In this document: piece after piece, positions 1 through 17,551 of the stretch | How positions within the stretch are numbered: position 1 is the stretch's first letter | How the letters are laid out: every line of letters begins with the position of its first letter | Assembly (NCBI GenBank): GCA_937864115.1 | Contig: CALMII010000013.1 | Location: 1-56,905 of the forward strand | Direction of reading: 5' to 3' | Origin: an uncultured Steroidobacter sp. | GTDB lineage: Bacteria; Pseudomonadota; Gammaproteobacteria; Steroidobacterales; Steroidobacteraceae | Length of the DNA stretch: 56,905 bases | Position numbers and translations under genes: made by a program | The notes under the pieces: model-generated | Told to the model about the DNA's origin: nothing | Databases searched by the model: none | The model's input: the letters and a program-made list of their open reading frames with translations, nothing else

Positions 1-18
1 GCCTCATCGCATCGATTT

Positions 19-94
19 AGGCCAGTAGCTCAATTGGCAGAGCGGCGGTCTCCAAAACCGCAGGTTGGGGGTTCGAGTCCCTCCTGGCGTGCCA
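19..94 (+). tRNA. trpT: tRNA-Trp (anticodon CCA)
   Basis: A 76-nt cloverleaf can be folded: acceptor 19-25 with 84-90, D arm with GAGC, anticodon loop CTCCAAA carrying CCA, T loop TTCGAGT and an encoded 3' GCCA with G as discriminator base. It resembles E. coli tRNA-Trp closely in the D, anticodon and T loops. Its place just before secE fits the common tuf-tRNA-Trp-secE-nusG order, so a second tuf gene probably lies just left of the window. One oddity is a G2:G71 opposition (bases 20 and 89) where a G-C pair is expected. Confidence 0.95.
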
Positions 95-137
95 CGATCG
101 ACAGCGGCGCCCGGCAGCGGCGCATTGACAGTGACTC

Positions 138-515
138 ATGACTGAACAGGTACAAGAAAGCGCAACTGCGCTCGACGCAGCAAAGCTTGCGGCCGGCGTC
201 GCCATCGTGGCGGCCGGTGTCGTGGGCTTCTACCTGCTGACCGCGCAGCCGATCTGGTTGCGCTGGATCATCGTGCTGGCGGGCCTCGTCCTCGGCGCGC
301 TGGTCAGTCTGCAGTCCTATCAGGGCAAGACGTTCTGGTCTTTCGTGCAGGGTTCTCGCGTCGAGTTGCGCAAGGTCGTATGGCCGAACCGCCAGGAGAC
401 GATGCAGGTGACCATCGTGGTGTTCGTGATGGTCATCGTGCTCTCCCTGTTCTTCTGGGGCCTCGACACGCTGCTGGCTTTGTTGACGCGTTACCTCACC
501 GGGCAGGGAGGTTGA
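138..515 (+). CDS. secE: SecE, preprotein translocase subunit
   Basis: Small subunit of the SecYEG channel in the inner membrane, where it clamps SecY. The product has 125 residues and is of the long, three-helix gammaproteobacterial type. Hydrophobic segments lie at about 17-37, 42-60 and 94-116, with the conserved cytoplasmic amphipathic stretch ([14 protein letters not shown]) before the last helix. It lies 43 nt after tRNA-Trp and 1 nt before nusG, so the two proteins are surely co-transcribed. The partner SecY is encoded later in the same window. Confidence 0.96.
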   Translation: MTEQVQESATALDAAKLAAGVAIVAAGVVGFYLLTAQPIWLRWIIVLAGLVLGALVSLQSYQGKTFWSFVQGSRVELRKVVWPNRQETMQVTIVVFVMVIVLSLFFWGLDTLLALLTRYLTGQGG

Positions 516-516
516 G

Positions 517-1050
517 ATGGCCTTGCGTTGGTACGTCGTGCACGCCTATTCGAACTTCGAGCACCGCGTTGCCGAAGCGTTGAAGGACCGCATCAAGCGC
601 GAAGGTCTGCAGGACAAGTTCGGCGAGATCCTCGTGCCGACGGAAGAAGTCGTCGAGATGCGCGAGGGGCAGAAGCGCAAGAGCGATCGCAAGTTCTTCC
701 CGGGCTACGTCCTGGTCCAGATGGAAATGGATGAAGGCACCTGGCACCTCGTGAAGGAAGTGCCGAAGGTGCTCGGCTTCATCGGCGGCACTCCGGAAAA
801 GCCGGCGCCGATCACGGAAAAGGAAGCCATGAGCATCCTGCGTCGCGTCGAGGAAGGCGTCGACAAGCCGAAGCCCAAGGTGCTGTTCGAGCCGGGCGAA
901 GTCGTTCGTGTCATCGATGGTCCGTTCAACGATTTCAACGGTGTCGTCGAGTCCGTGAATTACGAAAAGAATCGCCTGCAGGTGGCAGTGCAGATTCTCG
1001 GTCGCTCCACGCCGGTGGAGCTCGATTTCAGTCAGGTCGACAAGGCCTGA
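517..1050 (+). CDS. nusG: NusG, transcription elongation/antitermination factor
   Basis: A 177-residue factor that binds the RNA polymerase beta' clamp and links it to Rho or to S10 of the leading ribosome. The N-terminal NGN domain begins [11 protein letters not shown] and includes [11 protein letters not shown]. The C-terminal KOW domain (about 122-175) carries [16 protein letters not shown] and ends LDFSQVDK, as in other gammaproteobacteria. Its length is normal (E. coli 181). It directly follows secE, and a hairpin with a short T tract lies 13 nt beyond its stop. Confidence 0.97.
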   Translation: MALRWYVVHAYSNFEHRVAEALKDRIKREGLQDKFGEILVPTEEVVEMREGQKRKSDRKFFPGYVLVQMEMDEGTWHLVKEVPKVLGFIGGTPEKPAPITEKEAMSILRRVEEGVDKPKPKVLFEPGEVVRVIDGPFNDFNGVVESVNYEKNRLQVAVQILGRSTPVELDFSQVDKA

Positions 1051-1062
1051 CGTAAAGAGCGG

Positions 1063-1089
1063 CAACTGATCGACGATCAGTTGTCTTTT
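1063..1089 (+). terminator. Hairpin with T-rich tail between nusG and rplK
   Basis: A perfect 10-bp inverted repeat (CAACTGATCG, one base, CGATCAGTTG) is followed by TCTTTT. It looks like a weak intrinsic terminator or attenuator separating secE-nusG from the L11 operon, the position at which E. coli also ends the secE-nusG unit. The T run is short, so readthrough is likely. No clear promoter was found in the roughly 80 nt before rplK. Confidence 0.55.
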
Positions 1090-1172
1090 CGGTCTGCCAG
1101 GACGGCAGACGTCGCATCGATGGATCGCAATGGGGAGCTGCCAACCAGCAGCGTTTGTACCCGGAGAGCATC

Positions 1173-1604
1173 ATGGCCAAGAAAGTAACTGGCTATATCA
1201 AACTGCAGATTCCTGCAGGCCAGGCGAATCCGAGCCCGCCCGTGGGTCCGGCGCTCGGTCAGCAGGGCGTGAACATCATGGAGTTCTGCAAAGCGTTCAA
1301 CGCGCAGACGCAGAGTCTGGAAAAGGGTCTGCCGACCCCGGTGGTGATCACTGTCTACAGCGATCGCAGCTTCACGTTCATCCTCAAGACGCCGCCCGCG
1401 TCCGTGCTGATCCGCAAGGCCATCGGCATTGAAAAGGGCAGCGGTACGCCCAACACCAACAAGGTTGGCCGTATCAGTCGCAAGCAGCTCGAAGACGTCG
1501 CCAAGATCAAGCAGCCGGACCTGACGGCCGCGGATCTCGAAGCCGCAGTCCGCACGATCGCGGGCAGCGCGCGCAGCATGGGCGTTGACGTGGAGGGCGT
1601 GTGA
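1173..1604 (+). CDS. rplK: Ribosomal protein L11
   Basis: L11 binds the 23S rRNA GTPase-associated centre and, with L10-L7/L12, forms the factor-binding stalk; it is also needed for RelA activation. The product has 143 residues (E. coli 142). The N-terminal domain has the proline-rich [21 protein letters not shown] switch region, and the C-terminal rRNA-binding domain ends with [12 protein letters not shown]. An upstream in-frame ATG (1155) exists, but the ATG at 1173 follows GGAGAG at good spacing and gives the family's [13 protein letters not shown] start. rplA begins 1 nt after the stop. Confidence 0.97.
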   Translation: MAKKVTGYIKLQIPAGQANPSPPVGPALGQQGVNIMEFCKAFNAQTQSLEKGLPTPVVITVYSDRSFTFILKTPPASVLIRKAIGIEKGSGTPNTNKVGRISRKQLEDVAKIKQPDLTAADLEAAVRTIAGSARSMGVDVEGV

Positions 1605-1605
1605 C

Positions 1606-2301
1606 ATGCCATTCGTAGCAAAGCGTATGAAGGCCTGGGCCGACAAGATCAAGCCCGGCAAGCAGTATCCGATCGATGAAGCGCTGAACCTGATTCAGCA
1701 GTTCGCCAAGGCGAAGTTCCGCGAGTCGGTCGATGTGGCGGTCAATCTCGGCATCGATGCGTCGAAGTCGGACCAGCAGGTCCGCGGTTCGACCGTGATG
1801 CCGCACGGTATCGGCAAGACCGTTCGCGTGGCCGTGTTCACCTCGGGCAAGAACCAGGATGCCGCCAAGGCAGCCGGTGCCGACATCGTCGGCATGGAAG
1901 ATCTCGCCGAGAAGGTGAAGGCCGGTCAGATGGATTTCGATGTGGTCGTCGCCAGTCCGGACGCGATGCGCGTCGTCGGCCAGCTCGGCCAGATCCTCGG
2001 TCCGCGCGGCCTGATGCCGAACCCGAAGGTCGGCACCGTGACACCGAACGTTGCTGACGCGGTGAAGAACGCCAAGGCCGGTCAGGTGCGTTATCGCTCC
2101 GACAAGGCCGGTGTCGTTCATTGCACGATCGGCAAGGCGGATTTCGATGCGGCCAAGCTGAAGGACAACCTGACTGCATTGCTGCAGGACCTGCAGAAGG
2201 CCAAGCCGGCAGCTTCGAAGGGCATCTATCTGAAGAAGATCTCCGTGTCTTCGACGATGGGTCCCGGTGTGCCGGTGGAACAGTCGAGCTTGTCGCTGTA
2301 A
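1606..2301 (+). CDS. rplA: Ribosomal protein L1
   Basis: L1 binds the mobile L1 stalk of 23S rRNA, helps release deacylated tRNA from the E site, and in many bacteria represses the rplK-rplA message. The product has 231 residues (E. coli 234). The signature [15 protein letters not shown] lies near residues 127-141. The start [11 protein letters not shown] was chosen because it gives the family N-terminus and immediately follows the rplK stop; an upstream in-frame start would overlap rplK by 20 nt. It is followed by a long 380-nt gap before rplJ. Confidence 0.97.
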   Translation: MPFVAKRMKAWADKIKPGKQYPIDEALNLIQQFAKAKFRESVDVAVNLGIDASKSDQQVRGSTVMPHGIGKTVRVAVFTSGKNQDAAKAAGADIVGMEDLAEKVKAGQMDFDVVVASPDAMRVVGQLGQILGPRGLMPNPKVGTVTPNVADAVKNAKAGQVRYRSDKAGVVHCTIGKADFDAAKLKDNLTALLQDLQKAKPAASKGIYLKKISVSSTMGPGVPVEQSSLSL

Positions 2302-2318
2302 GCGACGAGCGGGCGATC

Positions 2319-2347
2319 GGCTGCTGGCGACTGGCTACTAGCCAGAG
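2319..2347. repeat. Dispersed GCTGGCGACTGG repeat, copy 1
   Basis: GGCTGCTGGCGACTGG (2319-2334) followed by CTACTAGCCAG. The first 16 bases are the exact reverse complement of 2497-2512. Related copies lie at 28556-28583, 36848-36861 and 47943-47976. Many CTGG/CCAG units make it internally palindromic. Confidence 0.75.
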
Positions 2348-2492
2348 AAGGCAGCCGGAGTTTTCGATTTCGTTGATTGATGCAGGGCCGGTGCAGACGA
2401 ATCGATCCAATCGATTGGTTGAAGCCGACCATCATCGAAGACCGCAGGCGAGGAGCCGGCGAGCGTTGAGGGTAACTGACGGAACTCTTGTT

Positions 2493-2526
2493 CTGGCCAG
2501 TCGCCAGCAGCCAGTAGCCAGCGGCC
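2493..2526. repeat. Dispersed GCTGGCGACTGG repeat, copy 2 (inverted)
   Basis: A 34-nt element starting CTGGCCAG and ending AGCCAGCGGCC, containing CCAGTCGCCAGCAGCC. It is inverted relative to copy 1, so the two could pair across about 160 nt in the rplJ leader. By eye it differs at 3 of 34 positions from the copy inside ybeY (47943-47976). Confidence 0.75.
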
Positions 2527-2681
2527 TCTTAATCATCCGCCCGCGCAGATGGTGTTACCTGATTCGGAGCTGAGAGCGATTCATCGTCGCGCGCAGATCC
2601 GGCTGAAGGGCGCCGTCAATGGGTGAGTGCGAAGGGATGCGCGCTCGACGTTATCAATGCTCTTCACGCCAGGAGGAATAC

Positions 2682-3212
2682 ATGGCGCTCAGACTCGATG
2701 ACAAAAAGGCGTTGGTCGCCGAAGTGGCCGGGGTTGCTGCGACAGCGCAATCCGTGGTCGCTGCGGAGTATCGCGGCCTGACCGTGACGCAGATGACGAA
2801 GCTGCGTTCCACGGCACGCAGCTCCGGTGTCTATCTGCGAGTCGTGAAGAATACGCTGGCCCGCAAGGCAATCGCCGGCACTCAGTTCGAGTGCGTCGGC
2901 AAGAGCCTGAAGGGTCCGCTGATTCTCGCGTTCTCGAAGGATGATCCCGGTGCAGCAGCGCGCCTGGTCAAGACCTTTGCCAAGGACAACGACAAGCTCG
3001 TCCCGACCGTAGTGTCGCTGGGCGGGGTGGCGCTGTCCGGGAAAGATCTCGACAAGGTGGCGAGTTTGCCGACGCTGGACACGGCCCGCGCAATGCTCCT
3101 CGGAGTACTGCAGGCCCCGGCTTCGCAACTCGTGCGGACACTGGCGGAACCGCCAGCCAAGTTCGCGCGCGTTCTGGCTGCGCAGAAAGACAAGCTCGGC
3201 GCTTCGGCTTGA
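2682..3212 (+). CDS. rplJ: Ribosomal protein L10
   Basis: L10 is the base of the ribosomal stalk; it anchors L7/L12 dimers to 23S rRNA and the complex represses its own message. The product has 176 residues (E. coli 165). N-terminal RNA-binding features include VAAEYRGLTVTQMTKLR and LRVVKNTLARKAI, and the C-terminal helix that binds L7/L12 ends ARVLAAQKDKLGA. The reading frame is open upstream to 2619, but ATG 2682 was chosen because AGGAGG lies 5 nt before it and the product then starts MALRLDDKKALV like the family. Confidence 0.97.
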   Translation: MALRLDDKKALVAEVAGVAATAQSVVAAEYRGLTVTQMTKLRSTARSSGVYLRVVKNTLARKAIAGTQFECVGKSLKGPLILAFSKDDPGAAARLVKTFAKDNDKLVPTVVSLGGVALSGKDLDKVASLPTLDTARAMLLGVLQAPASQLVRTLAEPPAKFARVLAAQKDKLGASA

Positions 3213-3260
3213 GGCCGCAGCGTTCGAATCGGTTAGCACAAACTGTTTGGAGTTACGACA

Positions 3261-3641
<381 letters not shown>

Positions 3642-3644
3642 AAT

Positions 3645-3734
3645 ATGGGGATTCGTCCCCATGTTCACTTCGCTTGCGGAAGCTTGTGCGAAAAGCGGAA
3701 AGCGGCAGCAGGAGCAATCCTGCCGCCGCCTTCC
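3645..3734 (+). promoter_or_regulatory. Two hairpins in the rplL-rpoB gap (attenuator/processing region)
   Basis: The first hairpin is a perfect 7-bp stem closed by TTCG (3645-3662, ATGGGGA and TCCCCAT). The second, at 3697-3734, has arms GGAA-AGCGGCAGCAGGA and TCCTGCCGCCGC-CTTCC with one mismatch. Neither has a long T tract. In E. coli a partial terminator and an RNase III site lie in this same gap and set the ratio of stalk protein to polymerase; assigning that role here is inference from position. Confidence 0.5.
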
Positions 3735-3814
3735 GTATTTGTATTTCCGGTCGGCGCCACCATTGGCGATGACCGCAGTTTGAAAGTTCTGCCCGTATCC
3801 TGAGGGTGACCCAG

Positions 3815-7972
<4,158 letters not shown>

Positions 7973-8033
7973 GTCGCTCCCGGTTTCTTGACTCAATGAA
8001 TTGATCCATACACCTATACACAGGTGACTTGAG

Positions 8034-12248
<4,215 letters not shown>

Positions 12249-12256
12249 GCGGATGG

Positions 12257-12324
12257 ACCGTCAGGGGAGCGGGGTTCAGGTCCGGGATGCCGGACCTTTC
12301 GGTAACCACCTGACCCCTGACGGT
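12257..12324 (+). terminator. Large nested palindrome after rpoC
   Basis: Outer arms ACCGTCAGGGG (12257-12267) and CCCCTGACGGT (12314-12324) are perfect 11-bp complements. Inside lies a second hairpin, GGTCCGG-GATG-CCGGACC (12279-12296), followed by TTTC. Together they could end the rpoBC transcript just upstream of the rpsL promoter. The T tract is poor, so the palindrome might act instead as an RNA processing or stabilising element. Confidence 0.55.
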
Positions 12325-12355
12325 AAATTCCAGGTCCGGGGGCGCTGCAATGCGG

Positions 12356-12384
12356 TTGACACCCGGGGGGCTCGTTCCTACAAT
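12356..12384 (+). promoter_or_regulatory. Near-consensus sigma70 promoter for the str operon
   Basis: TTGACA (12356-12361), a 17-nt spacer, then TACAAT (12379-12384). The -35 is perfect and the -10 matches 5 of 6, at ideal spacing. Transcription would start near 12391, giving a leader of about 105 nt before rpsL. A GC-rich discriminator (CCCGCG) follows the -10, as is common for stringently controlled ribosomal promoters. Confidence 0.8.
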
Positions 12385-12446
12385 CCCGCGCCTTTGATCA
12401 GCCGGCGTCCCCAGTAACCTCGCCGCTCATCGCGCAAATTTCACCC

Positions 12447-12466
12447 AGGCCGCCTAATGGCGGCCT
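12447..12466 (+). promoter_or_regulatory. Hairpin in the rpsL leader
   Basis: A perfect 8-bp stem with a 4-nt loop: AGGCCGCC-TAAT-GGCGGCCT, followed by CGTGTTTCTC. It sits 30 nt before rpsL, between the promoter and the gene, and could be an attenuator or an RNA stabiliser. The following T run is interrupted, so termination should be inefficient at best. Confidence 0.45.
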
Positions 12467-12495
12467 CGTGTTTCTCTAAGGATCATCAAAGTCAT

Positions 12496-12870
12496 ATGGC
12501 CACTGTCAGTCAGCTCGTTCGCAAGCCGCGGACCACGGCGAATTACAAGACCAAGGTGCCCGCGCTGGCAGCCTGTCCGCAGAAGCGCGGCGTCTGCACT
12601 CGCGTCTACACCACCACGCCGAAGAAGCCGAACTCGGCGCTGCGCAAGGTTGCGAAGGTGCGTCTGACCAATGGCTTCGAAGTCATCAGCTACATCGGTG
12701 GCGAAGGTCACAACCTGCAGGAACACTCGGTCGTGCTGATCCGCGGCGGCCGTGTGAAAGACCTGCCGGGTGTGCGTTATCACACCGTCCGCGGCACGCT
12801 GGACTGTGCCGGTGTCAATGAGCGCCGCCAGGGCCGCTCCAAGTACGGCGCCAAGCGCCCCAAGAAGTGA
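12496..12870 (+). CDS. rpsL: Ribosomal protein S12
   Basis: Decoding-centre protein of the 30S subunit, 124 residues as in E. coli. Start [12 protein letters not shown] was chosen over an upstream in-frame ATG (12457) that lies inside the leader hairpin. The loops that carry streptomycin-resistance mutations have wild-type residues: Lys in [13 protein letters not shown] and Lys in [13 protein letters not shown]. It is the first gene after the promoter at 12356 and is followed by rpsG, fusA, tuf and rpsJ. Confidence 0.97.
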   Translation: MATVSQLVRKPRTTANYKTKVPALAACPQKRGVCTRVYTTTPKKPNSALRKVAKVRLTNGFEVISYIGGEGHNLQEHSVVLIRGGRVKDLPGVRYHTVRGTLDCAGVNERRQGRSKYGAKRPKK

Positions 12871-12916
12871 CCTCAGCGTCGCTTATCACTCGTCACTAAA
12901 TTAGCCGGTATTCCCT

Positions 12917-13396
12917 ATGTCCCGCAGAGCCTCGGCCCCCACCCGCACCATCCTCCCGGATCCGCGTTTCAACAGCCTGCTGTTGGCGAAGTTCGTCAAC
13001 ATGGTGATGGACTCCGGCAAGAAGTCCGTGGCCGAGAACATCGTGTATGACGCGGTCGATCGCATTACCGAAAAGACCGGTCGCGATGCCGAGAAGTCGA
13101 TCGAGCTGCTCGCGCAGGCGCTCGACAACGTCAAGCCCACGGTGGAAGTGAAGAGCCGCCGCGTCGGCGGTGCTACCTACCAGGTGCCCGTTGAAGTCCG
13201 TGCAGCTCGTCGCCAGACGCTCGCAATGCGTTGGGTCATCGAGGCCGCGCTCGCGCGCAGCGAGAAGTCCATGTCGCAGCGCCTTGCTGCGGAACTGCTG
13301 GATGCCGCCGAGAACCGCGGCTCAGCCGTTCGCAAGCGCGAAGACGTGCATCGCATGGCCGACGCCAACAAGGCGTTCGCGCATTACCGCTGGTAA
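12917..13396 (+). CDS. rpsG: Ribosomal protein S7
   Basis: Primary assembly protein of the 30S head, binding the 3' domain of 16S rRNA and contacting E- and P-site tRNA. The product has 159 residues and begins [18 protein letters not shown]. Typical motifs include [17 protein letters not shown] and [14 protein letters not shown], and it ends FAHYRW. In E. coli S7 represses its own operon by binding the rpsL-rpsG spacer; that spacer is 46 nt here, and whether it folds the same way was not tested. Confidence 0.97.
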   Translation: MSRRASAPTRTILPDPRFNSLLLAKFVNMVMDSGKKSVAENIVYDAVDRITEKTGRDAEKSIELLAQALDNVKPTVEVKSRRVGGATYQVPVEVRAARRQTLAMRWVIEAALARSEKSMSQRLAAELLDAAENRGSAVRKREDVHRMADANKAFAHYRW

Positions 13397-13443
13397 GCGC
13401 GAGGCTTTGCCCTTGCGGCGAGCGTCCGACAAAGAAGTTCATC

Positions 13444-15534
13444 GTGGCACGTACAACTCCCATCGAGAGGTATCGGAATATCGGTATTTCCGCGCACATT
13501 GATGCCGGAAAGACGACCACGACCGAGCGCATCCTTTTCTACACGGGTGTCTCCCACAAGATCGGCGAAGTGCATGACGGTGCGGCCGTCATGGACTACA
13601 TGGAGCAGGAACAGGAACGCGGCATCACCATCACTGCCGCTGCGACTACCTGCTTCTGGAAGGGCATGGAAAGCAACTTCCCCGAGCACCGCATCAACAT
13701 CATCGATACGCCGGGACACGTCGACTTCACGATCGAAGTCGAGCGCAGCCTGCGCGTGCTCGACAGCGCCGTAGCCGTTTTCTGTGCCGTGGCTGGCGTG
13801 CAGCCGCAGTCGGAGACGGTGTGGCGCCAGATGAACAAGTACAAGGTGCCGCGCATCGCGTTCGTCAACAAGATGGACCGTGCGGGTGCCAATTTCCTGC
13901 GCTGCGTCGACCAGATCAAGACGCGCCTGCGCGGCGTGCCCGTGCCGATCCAGCTGCCGATCGGTGCCGAAGACCAATTCGTCGGCGTCGTCGATCTCAT
14001 CCGCATGAAGGAAATCTGGTGGGACGACTCGACGCAGGGAACGAAGTTCGAGTACCGCGACGTTCCGGCCGACCTGCTCGAAGAGTGCCGGGAATGGCGC
14101 GCGAAAATGATCGAGGCTGCCGCCGAAGGCAACGAGACGCTGCTCAACAAGTACCTCGAGAGTGGCGATCTCAGCGAGGTCGAGATCAAGCAGGGTCTGC
14201 GCGAGCGTTCGATCCGCAACGAGATCGTGATCTGCATGTGCGGCTCGGCGTTCAAGAACAAGGGTGTTCAGGCCATGCTCGATGCCGTCATCGAGTACAT
14301 GCCGTCGCCCGTCGAGATGCCGCCCGTGAAGGGCACGCTGCCCGATGGCACCGAAGGTACTCGCAAGGCGAGCGATGACGAAAAGTTTTCCGCGCTGGCC
14401 TTCAAGATCCTCAACGATCCGTTCGTCGGCAACCTGACGTTCTTCCGTGTCTACTCGGGCGTTCTGAACTCGGGCGATACCGTGTCGAATCCGGGCAAGG
14501 ACAAGAAGGAACGCATCGGTCGCCTGCTGCAGATGCATGCGAACGAGCGCAGCGAGATCAAGGAAGTCCGTGCGGGCGATATCGCCGCAGCGGTGGGCCT
14601 CAAGGATGTGATCACCGGCGACACGCTGTGCGATCCGGAAAGTGTGATCCAGCTGGAGAAGATGGACTTTCCGGAGCCCGTCATTTCCGTCGCCGTCGAG
14701 CCGAAGACCAAGGTCGACCAGGAAAAGATGGGTCTCGCGCTGCAGCGCCTGGCGAAGGAAGATCCGTCGTTCCGTCTGTCGAGCGACGCCGAATCGGGTC
14801 AGACCATCATTGCCGGCATGGGCGAACTGCACCTGGAAATCATCGTCGATCGCATGAAGCGCGAGTTCAAGGTCGATGCCAACGTCGGCAAGCCGATGGT
14901 GGCGTACCGCGAAACGATCCGCGCCAAGGTCGAGCAGGAAGGCAAGTTCGTGCGTCAGTCGGGCGGCCGCGGCCAGTATGGCCACGTATGGATCACGCTC
15001 GAGCCGTCCGAGCCGGGCAAGGGCTACGAGTTCGTCAATGCGATCGTCGGCGGCACGGTGCCGAAGGAATACATTCCGGCGGTGGACAAGGGCATCAAGG
15101 AAGCGACCGCGAACGGTGTACTCGCCGGTTATCCGGTCGTGGACGTGAAAGTGACGCTGTTCGACGGCTCGTACCACGACGTCGACTCGAACGAAATGGC
15201 ATTCAAGATCGCCGGTTCCATGGCTTTCAAGGAAGCCATGTCGAACGCGAAGCCTGTCATTCTCGAACCGATCATGAAGGTCGAAGTCGTGACGCCCGAG
15301 GATTACTACGGCGACATCGTCGGCGACCTGAACCGTCGTCGTGGTCAGATCGTCGGTATGGAAGATTCGATTTCGGGCAAGGTCGTCACGGCCGAAGTGC
15401 CGCTGGCGGAAATGTTCCAGTACTCGACCTCGATGCGCTCGATGAGCCAGGGTCGCGCGACGTACACCATGGAGTTCGCGAAGTACATGGAAGTGCCGTC
15501 GAACGTTGCGAACGTGATTACGAAGAAGATGTGA
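13444..15534 (+). CDS. fusA: Elongation factor G
   Basis: Translocation GTPase of 696 residues. The G domain shows G1 [16 protein letters not shown]2 [13 protein letters not shown]3 DTPGHVDF and G4 NKMDR. Domains II to V follow, with domain IV marked by the conserved [13 protein letters not shown] stretch. The open frame extends upstream over rpsG, but GTG 13444 gives the family start (M)[14 protein letters not shown], so the real gene starts 47 nt after rpsG. The initiation codon is GTG with only a weak AAGAAG upstream. Confidence 0.97.
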   Translation: MARTTPIERYRNIGISAHIDAGKTTTTERILFYTGVSHKIGEVHDGAAVMDYMEQEQERGITITAAATTCFWKGMESNFPEHRINIIDTPGHVDFTIEVERSLRVLDSAVAVFCAVAGVQPQSETVWRQMNKYKVPRIAFVNKMDRAGANFLRCVDQIKTRLRGVPVPIQLPIGAEDQFVGVVDLIRMKEIWWDDSTQGTKFEYRDVPADLLEECREWRAKMIEAAAEGNETLLNKYLESGDLSEVEIKQGLRERSIRNEIVICMCGSAFKNKGVQAMLDAVIEYMPSPVEMPPVKGTLPDGTEGTRKASDDEKFSALAFKILNDPFVGNLTFFRVYSGVLNSGDTVSNPGKDKKERIGRLLQMHANERSEIKEVRAGDIAAAVGLKDVITGDTLCDPESVIQLEKMDFPEPVISVAVEPKTKVDQEKMGLALQRLAKEDPSFRLSSDAESGQTIIAGMGELHLEIIVDRMKREFKVDANVGKPMVAYRETIRAKVEQEGKFVRQSGGRGQYGHVWITLEPSEPGKGYEFVNAIVGGTVPKEYIPAVDKGIKEATANGVLAGYPVVDVKVTLFDGSYHDVDSNEMAFKIAGSMAFKEAMSNAKPVILEPIMKVEVVTPEDYYGDIVGDLNRRRGQIVGMEDSISGKVVTAEVPLAEMFQYSTSMRSMSQGRATYTMEFAKYMEVPSNVANVITKKM

Positions 15535-15621
15535 GATCAGCGACAGCCGCAGGGCAGTCGCCGATCGTTGTTTTTGAACCGTCAACTAAAGTCAGTCAAC
15601 CGTTGTTAGAGGACCGCCGCT

Positions 15622-16812
<1,191 letters not shown>

Positions 16813-16877
16813 TCAATTCGTGATGAGGCGATGAGTGAATCTCATCGCCCGCACAACTAGGTAGCGAAGAGACAGAC

Positions 16878-17189
16878 ATGGCGAACCAGAACATCCGCAT
16901 CAACCTGAAGGCCTTCGACCACAGGCTGATCGACAATTCCGCGCGCGAAATCGTGGAAACGGCCAAGCGCACGGGTGCCACGGTTCGTGGTCCGGTGCCG
17001 CTGCCGACCAAGATGGAGCGCTTCACGGTCCTGGCTGCTCCGCACGGCGACAAGGACGCCCGGGATCAGTACGAACTGCGCACCCACAAGCGCCTCATGG
17101 ACATCCTGAATCCCACGGACAAGACCGTGGATGCGCTGATGAAGCTCGAACTGCCCGCCGGCGTGGACGTGCAGATCAAGCTGAATTGA
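16878..17189 (+). CDS. rpsJ: Ribosomal protein S10 (NusE)
   Basis: A 103-residue 30S head protein that also acts as NusE, binding NusB in antitermination and NusG in transcription-translation coupling. It begins [19 protein letters not shown] and contains the conserved RTHKRLMDI. It follows tuf by 65 nt. A hairpin and then a 362-nt gap with a promoter separate it from rplC, so here it appears to belong to the str transcript more than to the S10 operon proper. Confidence 0.97.
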   Translation: MANQNIRINLKAFDHRLIDNSAREIVETAKRTGATVRGPVPLPTKMERFTVLAAPHGDKDARDQYELRTHKRLMDILNPTDKTVDALMKLELPAGVDVQIKLN

Positions 17190-17194
17190 GCGTA

Positions 17195-17215
17195 ATGCCC
17201 GCTGCAGGCGGGCAT
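17195..17215 (+). terminator. Hairpin after rpsJ (ATGCCCGC / GCGGGCAT), probably part of a dispersed repeat
   Basis: A perfect 8-bp stem lies 5 nt after the rpsJ stop. It has no T tract. The bases that follow (CCAGGAATCCAGCTT) resemble the widespread proteobacterial palindromic repeat whose reverse translation reads LDSWMPA; here the minus strand reads LDSWMPACSGHY. It may therefore be a mobile palindromic unit doing terminator duty. Confidence 0.5.
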
Positions 17216-17251
17216 CCAGGAATCCAGCTTCGTAGATATCGGAAATATGTT

Positions 17252-17302
17252 GTGTCCCCGCCGTCGCGGGGACACGTCGAGCTTGCAAAGCCGCTCGACG
17301 TG
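17252..17302 (+). promoter_or_regulatory. Hairpin plus overlapping 10-bp inverted repeat upstream of the S10-operon promoter
   Basis: GTGTCCCCG (17252-17260) pairs with CGGGGACAC (17267-17275), forming a strong hairpin. Overlapping it, CACGTCGAGC (17273-17282) and GCTCGACGTG (17293-17302) form a perfect 10-bp inverted repeat that covers the spacer between the -35 and -10 of the promoter at 17283-17310. The second repeat could be an operator or part of a bidirectional terminator; no known regulator is recognised. Confidence 0.5.
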
Positions 17303-17310
17303 ACTATAAT
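17283..17310 (+). promoter_or_regulatory. Sigma70 promoter for rplC and the S10 operon
   Basis: TTGCAA (17283-17288), a 16-nt spacer and a perfect TATAAT (17305-17310). The -10 is followed by TCGCGCC, a GC-rich discriminator. A start near 17317 would give a leader of roughly 235 nt before rplC. Confidence 0.65.
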
Positions 17311-17551
17311 TCGCGCCTCTTTTGCGCCGAGGCCTGGCCCTGACGGGGTACCGCTCGAGCGGCATGACCGGAACTCCGGTCGGCCTCTCCGTGGAAACCT
17401 TATCTAAATCAAGTGCCTGGATCCCTATGGGATGGCGCTGACCGGTTTGTTTGGCGTTGGCAACGTTCAACGCCGCGGTCAGAGAGACGTTTTTGAGTTT
17501 GCCGCCCCGGCCAATCGCAGCCGGAGCGCACAGGAACAAGAGGACATTACG
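17311..17551 (+). promoter_or_regulatory. Long leader upstream of rplC
   Basis: No convincing gene lies here; the upstream in-frame extension of rplC (from 17432) lacks family similarity. Several short inverted repeats are visible (for example CCGGAACTCCGG near 17369). In E. coli the S10-operon leader, upstream of rpsJ, is bound by L4. Here the long leader sits after rpsJ, so L4 control, if it exists, would have to act at this site. AAGAGGA precedes the start. Confidence 0.4.

Larger units (their letters stand above)
2302..2681 (+). promoter_or_regulatory. rplA-rplJ intergenic leader, candidate L10-autoregulated region
   Basis: This 380-nt gap has no convincing gene. In gammaproteobacteria the rplJL message carries a structured leader bound by L10-L7/L12 that controls translation, and the G/A-rich stretch at about 2440-2490 would be the place to look for it. 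I infer this from position and have not folded it. Two copies of a dispersed GCTGGCGACTGG-type repeat, in opposite orientation, flank the middle of the gap. A strong AGGAGG Shine-Dalgarno (2671-2676) sits before rplJ. No clear sigma70 promoter was found. Confidence 0.4.

Noticed and set aside
2619..2681. N-terminal extension of L10 (and similar upstream extensions of rplC, fusA, apbE, uvrA)
   Set aside because: The extensions lack family similarity, and a well-placed Shine-Dalgarno or a coupled start marks the shorter form.
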